Positions 34,162-46,796 of a DNA stretch of 64,000 bases are shown in pieces. Both the position numbers and the translations under genes were made by a program. The stretch comes from Cololabis saira (Eukaryota; Chordata; Actinopteri; Beloniformes; Belonidae): positions 12,128,670 to 12,192,669 of the forward strand of contig NC_084597.1 in assembly GCF_033807715.1 (NCBI RefSeq), in the 5' to 3' direction. The first letter of the stretch is position 1. Each line of letters begins with the position of its first letter. Under the pieces are notes generated by a model. That model searched no databases. It saw only the letters and a program-made list of their open reading frames with translations, and was not told the origin of the DNA.

Positions 34162-36808
34162 CTGAGACAAAGTGTTACAGAATGATACGTAACTTATTTC
34201 TATACACGAAGTAGTGTATATTACCTGTATGTAAAATTTGAAGCATATATACCTGATGCGTCTAGGATTTGTAGGGCCAAATCTCTCCTCTCCCTTTTCA
34301 TCTCATTTTTAGAGGTACCAAAAGTTAACTTTGGTAAGTGAGGGAAGGCCTCCATCAATGCTTTTCCCATCTAAACAACAGACAACACATGATAAATACT
34401 GACAAAAAACATGTGTTATGAATGGAAGACCTCCATCCATGACTAAAATATCTACTCAACCCGTTAAGAAATTAGTAATATTTGTTTTATTTTTGCGAAA
34501 TTGGTAATAAAACTATTTATTACATAACATGAAAACATAACTTCTTCAGTTTACCTTGACAACAATGACACCACAACTGTTTCCATCTTGTTGAAATGGA
34601 TGGCACATAACTCCCCCTTTCCACTTCACATCCACCCAGTCAGTTCTTCCATGCCGTGTACTTCTCATCTTGAAGTATTCCCTGAATAATGTTGATTACA
34701 TTAAAATAATAATTATTATCTTTTTTACTATTATAATTGATTTAATTTTTATGTTAACATATCAAATGTATGGATCCGGTGAAGATCCATTCATATAATA
34801 CTGACAATAAATTAGTGCTACTCGTCCCTCCTCTTTCCCTCCTCTACCCGGCTAGTCTTTGGCAGGGAAGTCCTCCCTTTATATTCAAGATCCTGCTCAA
34901 AGTTTTTCCCCCTTAAAGCAGCACAATGTAACTTTTCCACCTTAATATCATATTTCCAGAGTCATTGTGATGGTACATCAACTTCCAACAGGTTTAATGA
35001 CACCTCTGTCATCGTCTGAGGGGTCTGTATCGCCTTCACTGGCACTATATAACTTTGAGGAGCATGGTAGGAGCCCTGACACACTACTGGTAAAGCACCA
35101 ACGCTTTTGTCCAAAGGAGCCGCCAAACTCAACAAAAGCTGAAAGTTACATTGTGCTGCTTTACAGTTTTTTCTGAATGCTTAGGCACTAATCATGTTCT
35201 TGTAGCACAATTTCTAAAACTATTAATACATATAGCAAAACCACTCACTGAGTTAGCCAAACTAAAAGCACAAATACTGCTTTGCACTCAGTTTGTAATT
35301 TTGTAACACACACTTTGCAAAACTGTAGGCACAACTCGCTGCTTACACTCAATTGCCAAATTTCCAAAACACTCCTAGCAAAATTATACACATGTATGGC
35401 TATTATTTACACTATTTTGCCAACTGTCTGGCACACTTTCACATGTGAAAACAATTTTAGAGAATTAGTTCACTTTGCAATCAGCCTAAGCACTCTAACT
35501 AAGCCACAGGTAAGCTGTCTGTGTGGAGTACAATGGAAGGAGCAAGAAGAGTAAGAATCAGAGGAGGCCGAGGAAGAGGACGTGGAGGTGAAGGAGTTGG
35601 AGGAAGAGGACGTGGAGGTGAAGAAGCAAGAGGGGGAGGACGTGGAGGTGAAGGAGTTGGAGGAAGAGGACAAGGAGCAGCAAGAGGAGGACGAGGAGGG
35701 GGAAGAGGAAGGGCCAGAGCAGACCTGATATGTCATCATATGGGACAATGTTAGTTCCAATAGGGCTGCTTTGGTCCGCAACTGGTTTACCGATCACCCA
35801 CTCTTCATGGCACTCAACCTCCCCCCATACTCTCCATTTCTGCCTGGCGCTGGAAAGTCCACGACCGCCATCCCCATCAACACGCAGTCCTTTTACAGGC
35901 AATGGAGAAGGCATGTGGAGATATTGAGCAGGCATCATGTCAGGCCTGGAAACGGCATGCAAGGAGGTATTTTCCCCGGTGCCTTGGACTGGAGGACATC
36001 GCATGCAATGTGGATGAGATTTTGTGGCCGGACCCAGAGAGACGGCATGATGTAGGCTGATTGTCTTTTTTTTGTGAATTTATTATTTTGTGTTCTGTGC
36101 TGTGTCTTTGTTTTGACGAGTGTGAATAAACACCAAAACTTGAAGTTTGGATCCCTGTGTGTTTACAGAACTATGACAAAAGTATGACCTCAAACTGATC
36201 TAGCCTACTGTACCTTGTGCACAGAAAAAGCAAAAGCCAGATGTGTTTTGTATTCATACCATCAGTGTGTAGTTGGCACATTATGTGCTTAGTAAATGAT
36301 GGCATGTGTTTACTGTCTGATATGAAAACACCATTTTTACTAAGGTGTGAAGAGTTAATCAAGCTGTATTTGCTTTTGCAAGACAACTATAACGTTTTGA
36401 TAATTTGGTTAAAGGTTTTCTCATTTCTGTGTAGAGTTTAGCAAAAATAGCCAATGTTATAAAAAATGTACTTAAGCATTCAGAAAAAACTGTAAAGGAA
36501 ATTTTTTCTTGCCACTGTTGGGGTCAAATTCTTTTTCTACTTGCCATTGTTTATTGAAATATTTCCTCAGGGGTCATGTTCTGGGTCTCTGAACCACACC
36601 TAGAGACAATTTGTATTTTAATAAAGAGTATATAAATAAAGTTGAATTAAAATAAATTAATGTATTTTTTTATTTTTTATCTGATAATTCACCTCCATCT
36701 AACCCTATCCTCTGCATCCTCTCCTCTAACAATTTTAATGAAATGAAAGGAAAAAGTGAAAGCAACTCAACATCCATAAAATAATTTTCTGAATGACTAG
36801 AGCTACAA

Positions 36809-36890
<82 letters not shown>

Positions 36891-38623
36891 ACTGTAATCT
36901 TCTTGCAGCATGTTTAGAGTTGACAAGCTCTGATGTTTGAGGTGCTGGATCCATCAGAAACACTGTGCTGGTCTGTGCATGAATATACTGTGAAACAACA
37001 AAAAAAGAAAATACAATATGAAAATACAATATGAGTTGAGTTTTAGTTTTAATAGTAATGAAGCTGTGTGACCCAGAAGGCAAAAAGGTTAAATAAATTA
37101 AAAAAAAAATAATTACCAACCAGCAAGTTCCAGTGATTTTTGTTGACAAGCACAAAAGACAGAACAGCATTATAGTCCTCGAAGTTTACCTAAAAGGGCA
37201 TGAAATTAAACTGATGAAAGAAAGCAACATTTGCAGTGTTCAAATGACATCTTCACTGTTCACTTCTGACATTATTATTTGTGTCCTTTAAATGTTGTCC
37301 TTACAGTCTGTCATTAAGTGGTTGTACTTTAATGTTATTTATTCATCATTTGGTTTTAAGACTGGTTGATTCTGGGCTATTAGGTGAATTTCAATTGTCT
37401 GTGGTATGAATGTGAAACTCTGGCTAACATTTTTCATGCCAATACAGCATAACTCTTCAAGAACACAATATGCACGCATGTTAAATATTACCTTTGGTAG
37501 ACTCTGACGAGGTAGCTCAGTTGTGTCGCCGAACAGAATGACACCTGCTGTATAATGGTTCAACAAGTAGACTGTGTTACTTGCCAGATTTAATGTATGG
37601 GCAGCGACATGAAACAGGCCCTCAATAATCTGTCATAAAAAAACATAACACAGTGATTGGCTGGTTACTGCACATTTTAAAATGTAAAGAACATATCCAT
37701 CCAGAAACTAACAGCATGACCACTATATAAACCTTTCTTAATTCTAATCTTAAAAATACAGATAAATGTCATGGTACAAAAAGGAAAATTCAGATGATAA
37801 AAAACACAGATCCACGTACCTCCCCTGTCAACCACTCGTGCGGTCGAAGTGAGCGTAGTTCAGAGTGATGAACAATGATTGTGCAGTTCTTGATCTGCGT
37901 GGGGAGCACTGCAACAACTACTTCAGTGTCGGTTTTCTTCCACAGGAAAGTTAACTGCAAATCAGGCACGCCAAGAAATTCATGTAATGGGTGTAATATT
38001 TACACTACAAGTTAAAACACAAATAGTACTTAAAATAAACTTCAGAATCAGAATCAGAATCAGAATCAGAAAGGGGGTTTATTGCCAAGTTTGTCAACAT
38101 ACACAAGGAATTTGTTGTGGTGATTGGTGCAATACAGTAAAAATAAAAATACAAATAAAAATAAAAAATAAAAATATAAAAGCAAACAAATATATATGGA
38201 GATAAACTAAGAGATAGAATAAAGTAAAATATATAACAGAAATAATCAGAAATGTACAATATGAGGATTAAAAAGTGCCGGATATGAATCTTTACAAAAA
38301 GTGACGTAGGATGACAGATGACAGATAAAATGTATAAACAGAAATGAACAGTATAGACAGTATAGAAACACCTGGCTTGTATAAGAAACCATATTTACCT
38401 GTTCATCTTTACAGTGCTCGTTCTCATCCAAGTGTGCGGTCGTTGGGCCTGAGAGTTTTTTGGTTGGATTGAAAGATTTTGACTCTGATTTACGCTTAAC
38501 AGCACAGCTGTCCCTCTTGCTCCTCTGTTCTTCATGGTCGTCATCTGGCTGAGTAGAAGTAGGAACATTTTTATCCAGGATCTGCATCGGAAGATTATGT
38601 TGTCCTTGTAATGAGGCGAACAT
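33453..38623 (-). CDS. Ulp1/SENP-type (C48) cysteine protease with C-terminal PHD finger, nine exons
   Basis: Exons in transcript order: 38623-38399, 37954-37820, 37629-37492, 37189-37121, 36987-36893, 34681-34555, 34370-34253, 34161-34085, 33563-33453. All introns are GT-AG and the exons join in frame to a predicted protein of about 364 residues ending in TAA. Residues 1-75 are charged and low in structure. Residues about 76-290 form a C48 fold: [20 protein letters not shown], the catalytic His in VNKNHWNLL, the Asp in TVFLMDPAP, and Gln and Cys in [15 protein letters not shown]. The last 62 residues form a C4HC3 PHD finger ([22 protein letters not shown]). C48 enzymes process SUMO or related modifiers; PHD fingers often read histone tails. 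No frameshift or stop was found. The start Met is a guess: upstream is repeat DNA, so 5' exons may be missing. The donor of the fourth exon (GTTGGT) is weak. It could be a host gene or a captured transposon gene. Confidence 0.8.
33803..33913. repeat. (TA)n/TATG microsatellite
   Basis: About 110 bp of TA with scattered TATG, in the last intron of the C48 protease gene. Confidence 0.9.
34917..35160. mobile_element. Short MITE with AAAGCAGCACAATGTAAC ends
   Basis: About 245 bp with inverted ends AAGCAGCACAATGTAACTTT and AAAGTTACATTGTGCTGCTT, after TTAA. It directly abuts the left end of the IS630-like element. It lies in the large intron of the C48 protease gene. Confidence 0.75.
35164..36492 (+). 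mobile_element. IS630/Tc1-mariner-type transposon with deleted transposase
   Basis: 1329 bp with inverted ends CAGTTTTTTCTGAATGCTTA and TAAGCATTCAGAAAAAACTG, flanked by TA. The coding remnant has an Arg/Gly-rich N-terminus (35533-35740; GGRGRGRGG type). It then jumps, out of frame, to the C-terminal half of a DDE domain ([27 protein letters not shown], and a tail WPDPERRHD). The middle, including the helix-turn-helix and first catalytic Asp, is missing, so it cannot make transposase. Confidence 0.85.
36811..36887. repeat. (TG)n microsatellite
   Basis: About 38 TG units. On the minus strand it is a (CA)n tract that starts six bases after the splice donor of the Asp-bearing exon of the C48 protease gene. 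Confidence 0.95.
38040..38280. mobile_element. Retroposon tail (CAGAAT)n plus TTTATTGCCAAGT motif
   Basis: It begins with CAGAAT repeats, then GGGGGTTTATTGCCAAGTTTG and CAAGGAATTTGTTGTGGTG, a widely dispersed teleost pattern, followed by an A-rich run. It lies in the first intron of the C48 protease gene. The family is not assigned. Confidence 0.6.
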
Positions 38624-38639
38624 TTTCTTTTTTTTTTTT

Positions 38640-40106
<1,467 letters not shown>

Positions 40107-40146
40107 CTAATTGTTCCCATTTTTTCACCCAGTGGTGTAGCCTACC

Positions 40147-40858
40147 TAAGGCCCCGTTTACACGGAGCAAAAACGGTGGCGTTTTTATGCGTTTTGGCCG
40201 TTCGTTTACACGAAAACGGAGCTCAAAGCCCCCAAAAACGATCATTTCTGAAAACTCCGGCCAAAGTGGAGATTTTCAAAAACTCTGTTTTCACGTTTGC
40301 TTGTAAACGGAGGAAAACGGAGGAAAACGGAGATTTAGGCTCCGAACGTCACATTATGCAACAGAAACGTCACCATGCATCATTTGTGCGACCTGTGTTT
40401 ACAATTTGTTTGGCCACCGTCAATATTTTCTTGTATTTTTTATGTTTTATATTCTAAAGTCACACTTAAAAGTAACTCCACTTCTCTGTCACTCCAAACG
40501 AAAGACTCTCGTTCCGTCTTGGAAGTAACTGGCAGTTAAGGCTGATTTATGGTTCCGCGTTACACCAACGCAGAGCCTACGGCGTAGGGTACGCGGCGAC
40601 GCGCACCGTACGTAGGCTACGCCGTCGATTTAACACGGAACCATATTATTCAGGCTTCACACGTGTCATTTGTTGACGTTTTTTTCCAGGATTCTGATTG
40701 GCTAGCATGACTTTACGCTTCTCGTTACACTGCCCCCTGCAGGTTTGGCTGCTCATAGCACCTTAACGGCGTTTTCATGCGGGTTTGTGTAAACGAGGAT
40801 ATTTTTGAAAACGTAGAGGGGAAAATATCCGTTTTTTCTATGTGTAAACGTGGCCTAA
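40147..40858. mobile_element. MITE with CCGTTTACACG ends and a nested GC-rich palindrome
   Basis: Ends TAAGGCCCCGTTTACACG and TGTGTAAACGTGGCCTAA. The interior has repeated AAAACGGAG motifs. At 40545-40650 it contains a palindromic repeat (GCAGAGCCTACGGCGTAGGG) that recurs at 61447-61553. I could not define target duplications. Confidence 0.75.
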
Positions 40859-40859
40859 G

Positions 40860-42290
40860 TCTGGTGTCTTCCCAGACGCCTTTAAAACAGCAGTTGTAAA
40901 ACCCTTGTTAAAAAAACCTAACTTGGATAGTGAGGTACTGACAAACTATAGACCGATTTCCAACCTTCCTTTCTTTAGTAAGGTACTTGAAAAGATAGTT
41001 CCAACTCAAATAAATTATTTTCTAGAAGAAAACAACATCCTAGAGGAATTTCAATCAGGGTTCAGAAAATATCACAGCACTGAAATCGCTCTCAATAAAA
41101 TAATCAGCGACCTCAGACTGACTCTGATGAGAATAAGGTTTCCATCCTTGTCCTGCTAGATCTCAGTGCAGCATTCCATACAATTAATCATGACATTCTA
41201 ATCAATCGTCTTGAAAAGCTTGTTGATCTCTCGGACACTGTGCTGAACTGGTTCAAAACGTACATCAGAGGAAGGAAGTACTATGTTAGACTAGGAGGCC
41301 ATATGTCTGAGAAATATGACAACTACTATGGAGTTGCACAAGGAAGTTGCCTAGGTCCATTACTTTTTTCCCTTTACATGTTACCTCTGGGTGATATTAT
41401 CAGAGAACACAATGTACAGTAGGTTTCCATAGCTATGTGAATGATACACAACTGTACATATCCGCAGAACCAAATGATACAGCAGCTGCAAACTCCATTA
41501 CTAACTGCCTATCGGCAATAAATAAATGGATGAGTAATAACTTCCTGAAACTAAATGAGAACAAAACTGAAATTCAAATTATTGCCCCCAAAACAAAAAG
41601 AGAAACATTAATTAAAAACCTAAGTGGATTAACTCCTTGGATTAAATCCGAGGTCACAAATCTTGGTGTTATCATAGACTCAGAATTGAATTTCAACTCC
41701 CATATAAACAAGGTGAGCAAAACTTCCTTCTTTCATCTCAGGAACATAGCAAAGGTAAGACCTTTTATAAATCAAAATGATGCTGAGAAGCTAATTCACG
41801 CCTTCATATCTAGCCGGTTAGACTACTGTAATGCACTTTTCACAGGTCTCCGTAAGAAAACCACAGGGAGACTTCAGCTCATCCAAAACTCTGCAGCTCG
41901 ACTGTTAACAAAAACCAAAAAGAGAGAGCACATTAGTCCAGTCTTAGCTACACTGCACTGGCTCCCTGTAACATTTAGAATTGACTTTAAGGTCCTGCTC
42001 CTTACATACAAAGCCCTAAATGGACAAGGACCAAGCTACATCTCCAACATCCTAACGAAGTATGTTCCAAAAAGAACCCTGCGGTCATCAGCTGCTGAGT
42101 TATTAGAAGCTCCCAGAAACAGTGAAAAGAAGATCGGTGATGCAGCCTCTGTCAACTACGCCCCAAAACTATGGAACACACTGCCCAAAAACATCAGGGA
42201 AGCCGAGTCAGTAGATATCTTCAAAAGACAACTTAAAACCTATCTCTTCACTCAAACATTTAAGCATGAGATATCCGGGTGATTTTGATA
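40860..42290 (+). pseudogene. L2/CR1-group LINE ORF2 fragment (reverse transcriptase)
   Basis: ORFs at 40905-41159, 41240-41422 and 41437-42282 encode consecutive RT blocks: [54 protein letters not shown], then SYVNDTQLYIS and the C-terminal thumb (LGVIIDSELNFNSHI; RLDYCNALFTGLRKKTTGRL). Stops and frameshifts break it, and the catalytic YADD is YVND. It is inactive. The 5' end is truncated. Confidence 0.88.
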
Positions 42291-42609
42291 GATTTTTACT
42301 GTCTGCATTATTTTTATACTTTTAAATGTTTTTATATGATCATTTTTATCTTGTACTCTTATTTGTTAATATTTTTATCTTTTTATTAATTTGCCTACAA
42401 CTCTACGACGAGTGCAGTATTTTTACCTTTTTATATTCAACATTGCTTTTATCTTATCTTAGAAGTTGTTCTGTGGAGGAATTTGGAACTGAATTTTGTC
42501 AGGGTTATGTATTATATCACTGCACTTAAATAATAGTTTTTTGTTTTTATTTGCTGTTGTTGTTTGTTTCTCTATTTCTCATTGTTCTTGACATGTTTGT
42601 ATTCTTACA

Positions 42610-42714
42610 GGTGTGTACCAAAAGGCCTTCCTTTCGTCAGAAAAATAAGGAAAAGGAAAAAAAAAATCCTACAGATACAATAGGGCCTTCGCACTGTAAG
42701 TGCTCGGGCCCTAA
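42610..42714 (-). repeat. 5' fragment of the GGGCCCGAGCAC repeat family
   Basis: On the minus strand it reads TTAGGGCCCGAGCACTTACA and GTGCGAAGGCCCTATTGTAT, matching the start of the copy at 26736. Confidence 0.75.
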
Positions 42715-42723
42715 TAAAAATAA

Positions 42724-42725
42724 TG

Positions 42726-42766
<41 letters not shown>

Positions 42767-42777
42767 TAAATAAAGAA

Positions 42778-42856
<79 letters not shown>
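42724..42856. repeat. (AAT)n then (CTAT)n microsatellites
   Basis: About 16 AAT units (42724-42772) are followed by about 19 CTAT units (42778-42856). Confidence 0.95.
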
Positions 42857-43619
42857 GGTTGTTTTTATTTTGTACATAAATGTATATATTTTTTTATCAC
42901 GTGTCTTGTTTTTGTGTTAATAAATGTGCCTTGTTTCTCTTTCAACCTTTGTCTCATTCCTTGTTAAATTATACATAAATATAGTTTGATTATCCACTTG
43001 AAATGATTGTTAATTACATGACTGGAACAGATGAGATCCCATTGAAAAAACACCTCAGGGAATACCTTTAATTCTAAATAAATAACAAGAAGAACTGTAA
43101 GTAAGTAGCCAAAACAGGGAGGCAACAAAACCAAATGACATTATTTATTTTTGCAGCTTTACTATCCAGAGAGGCCTTGTACGTCGTCTGGTTGTTCTCC
43201 GGGCCCACGTATCTGAAAGAAAAACACATTTAATATAAACCATATTAAGGTATAAACCATATTATGGTCAGTGTTTTCTAACCCCTGGCGGGCTACATGT
43301 TTTAGATATTCATCACACCTGATTCTAATTCATGGTCTAGATATTTGCCTTCATCAGCCACACCTGATTCTAATTCACGGTCCCAATGGTCTGCACAATT
43401 GTGTCGATGCCACATCCACTTGTATCACGGTCTAACATCTAGAACATCACACCTGATTCGAATTAATGGTCCCAATTAGCCCGTCGTCGAGGTCTGCGCA
43501 ATTGTGCTCTTCACCCTCCCGGTTGTTGTTGCGGTGCATTTTTTCGTCCAGCAGATGGCAACATTTCCCCGAATCGGGCGCGTCGACCCGCCGCCCCTCG
43601 ACACCCCCCACAGAGAAGA

Positions 43620-45250
43620 TTGGGCAGGTGCCTAGCTGAACTGGTGTTATGTATGTTCTCATCGTCCACTTGTATTGACACAGTTTAAAATGGGTATTTA
43701 TTGTTTGTGTTTGAGATTTTAAGCATGTCTTCTGCCAGTCTTCAGCTGAACCTTTAGAATCTAAGTCCTCACACCATGAAAGTCTTTTATTATTTGATGA
43801 AACTACAGATCCATCCATGATTATTGTATAGAAACTTGAAGTTAATCCCCTCTTAGAATGTTGCTTTGTTGCTAATTTTTCTATAAAGGCGAAAACAGGT
43901 AGAGATAAATATTTGTGTGTCTTAAATATATAGTTTCTAATTTTTAAGTATTTAAAGAAATGTTTTTATTGAATGCCATACCTTTGTCTCATCTCATCAA
44001 ATGACACAAGAATGTTATTATTAAACAGATCTGCAATTTTATTCATGCCTTTGACTGCTCAGTTTTTGAATCCCAATTCCTGTTTCTTAATTTAGCTGAA
44101 TATTAATGTAAGAGCCATATTAGTATTGCTTACAATAGTTCGTATTTTTCCTTTAAAAAGTGGAATTGCTCCTTTAATTATGCTGCTGATGACATCACAG
44201 TAGCTAGGCTCAGACCAGGTTGAGCAGCCTAAGGAGCAAGAAAGTTTTTTGACAATACCTCAGAGTGAATCTTGTAACTTTGTTTTTTTTGCTTTTAAAT
44301 AAAATTATTTTTGAACAGAGTTACTGGCTTGGAAGATTATTTTTCTGGTGTCAAGCTTATTGCCAAGAAGACTGCTTAATAGTAGTGGTAAAGTGGAGTA
44401 GCCAGAAGAAAAAAGATTGCCACTACAATTCATATGAGCTGAGTGGTAGAGATGATGTCATCCTACTTTCAATACTCATCCAGGACCATGTTATTTCTTG
44501 TTAGAACCACAGTGAGGCAGTGGAGAGTTGAGATGCCCAATAATAACAGATTCAGGACATTCAGGCCTCCTCTCCCGTACTGGAGGTATAGCAGAGATAA
44601 CAGAAGTCTAGCCCACCTATTATTCCAAATGAAATTACAAAACAAGCTTTTCATCTCTGAAAAAAAATAAAAAGATATTGGGGGACTAAGAGGGATGGGA
44701 TGAAATAGTTACAAAAATATAGGAATAACATTCATTTTAATTATATTGAACCACCCAATTATGGAAATAGGTAGCATGGACCATCTGTTAATAGATTTAG
44801 AAAAATGACTCTATGACTGGATTGTAGTTTGCTTTAACTAAATTTTTAATTTTTGTAGTCATTTTTATACCAAGATATGTAAACCTATCCCTAACTATTT
44901 TAAATGCTGTATATAGTGTACAGGTTATAAATAAGAGACCAAGAGTTGTTCATGTCAACAAAGTTGCCATTACGCTGAGATCTGTTTTTTGTTTTGTAGA
45001 TTTAGAAAAATGACTCCAAGACTGAATTGTAGTTTGCCTATACTAAATTTTTAATTTCAGGAGTAATTTTTATTCCAAGATATGTACAGCTATCCCTAAC
45101 TATTTTAAATGCTCTATATACTGTATAATATAGTGTACAGTTTATAAATAAGAGACCAAGTGTTGTTCATGTTCGATTTCAAAATAAAAGTCTCTTGAAT
45201 TATGCAGTCATTTACACAAACAAAAGACAAACATTTAACATCCAAACATA
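43620..45250 (-). pseudogene. Decayed L1-type LINE ORF2 fragment
   Basis: The minus-strand ORF at 43447-43818 contains NTHFKLCQYKWTMRTYITPV, alignable with the better preserved LINE at 56084-57598. The minus frame at 44469-44654 has FCNFIWNNRWARLLLSLLYL, the L1 motif after the RT domain. Frames are broken throughout. The 3' end is replaced at about 43620 by unrelated sequence. Confidence 0.75.
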
Positions 45251-45436
45251 GGCTAACTTTCTTTCTTTTGGGGGAAAATGACTGTGGTTTCGGTGATTTG
45301 GTTGACCAATTAATGTTATTACCTAAGAGTTTAGGATGCAGATAAATGGCAAGTACTCAGACTAAAAAAAAAAGATCTATCAGTTCAGATCAACGCATTC
45401 CTGTCCTGTCACTCTTTCTCAGTTTATAGCGCCCCC

Positions 45437-46788
45437 CATGGGTGCAGATCCCGGGGGGGACGGGGGGGGACATGTCCCCCCCAATTTCTGAAAAACATGA
45501 ATTGTGATGAATCCTCCCCAATAAAAATACCCTAAATTATTCAAAATTGAACAAATGTATTTTCAGACTTAAAGGTTGAAAATGTAGAATATTTATTAAA
45601 AATATATTTCTAAAAAAATAATACATCCACGGTGCGTTTTGAACATTTAAAAAAGTATTGCTACTCCAAAAATGTTTTGTGCTCTTAGCAATGGGTCCTT
45701 TTTTTTTTTTTTTAGAACTGTTTACCTCCATAACTGTGTTAAAACATGATCAGTTAGTTTAAACAACTTGTTTAGGGCTCCATATTTCATCCATATATCA
45801 ATTGATCGTGCATAAAGTAGTCCCATAGGATAAAAGGAAGATGGTGAGAAGAATTTGAGATGAGTAGACACCACATGCTATGACGCTATGAGTATTAGGG
45901 CCAAACCAAGACAAAAAAAAATTGGAAATTACGAGAAAAAAGTCATAATATAATGAGAATAAAGTCGTAAAATTACGAGAATAAAGTCGTAATGTTGTGA
46001 GAATAAAGTCGTAATAGAATAAAGTCATAATATTATGAGAATAAAGTCGTAATATTATGAGAATAAAGTCGTAAAATTACGAGAATAAAGTTGGAACATT
46101 ACGAGAATAAAGTCGTAATGTTGCGAGAATAAAGTCGTAATATTATGAGAATAAAGTCGTAATATTATGAGAATAAAGTCGTAATATTACGAGAATAAAG
46201 TCGTAAAATTCCGAGAATAAAGTCGTAAAATTCCGAGAATAAAGTTGTGACATTACGAGAATAAAGTCGTAATGAATAAAGTGGTAATTTATGAGAATAA
46301 AGTCATAATATTATGAAAATAAAGTGGTAATTTATGAGAACTCTAACAGGAAGAGCTTCTTCTCCCTGTGTTAAAATGAAGAATATTGAGCATCTTGTGA
46401 AGTTATATTTATATATTTATAATATATTACAACTTTATTCTCGTAATATTACGACTTTATTCTCGTAATATTATGACTTTATTCTCATAATTTTACGACT
46501 TTATTCTCATTATATTATGATTTTATTCTCGTAATTTCCTTTTTTTGTTTTTTTGTTTGGCCCTAATACTCCGTCGTAACATGCCCAAAACCCTTAAAAT
46601 TATGATTTACGAATATAACAGTTAAGTAAGCAGTGACACACACTGTTGGCTGTTTAGGACAAATAAACAAGAAAGGTAAGCACAATAAATGATTCCCTGT
46701 GCAGTATTTTTTGGCGAGCCGGCAAAAAATTAAAAATTAAAATCACGTTGGTGTCCCCCCCAATCCTGACATCGGATCTGCACCTCTG
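45437..46788. mobile_element. hAT-like element with a nested MITE
   Basis: Ends CATGGGTGCAGATCC and GGATCTGCACCTCTG, with a perfect 8-bp target duplication GCGCCCCC (45429-45436 and 46789-46796). It hosts the 22-bp-array MITE at 45889-46577. Its right end lies about 0.8 kb upstream of the camsap1 first coding exon. No transposase was found. Confidence 0.88.
45889..46577 (+). mobile_element. MITE with 22-bp tandem arms, copy 2 (nested)
   Basis: Same family and orientation as 14000-14597, including the unique centre AACTCTAACAGGAAGAGCTT. The left end is partly degraded. The right end reads GGCCCTAATACTCCGTCGTA. Confidence 0.85.
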
Positions 46789-46796
46789 GCGCCCCC

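Noticed and set aside
35521..35754. Arg/Gly-rich ORF as a separate RGG-box gene
   Set aside because: It lies inside an IS630-like element between its inverted ends and leads into a DDE remnant after a deletion.
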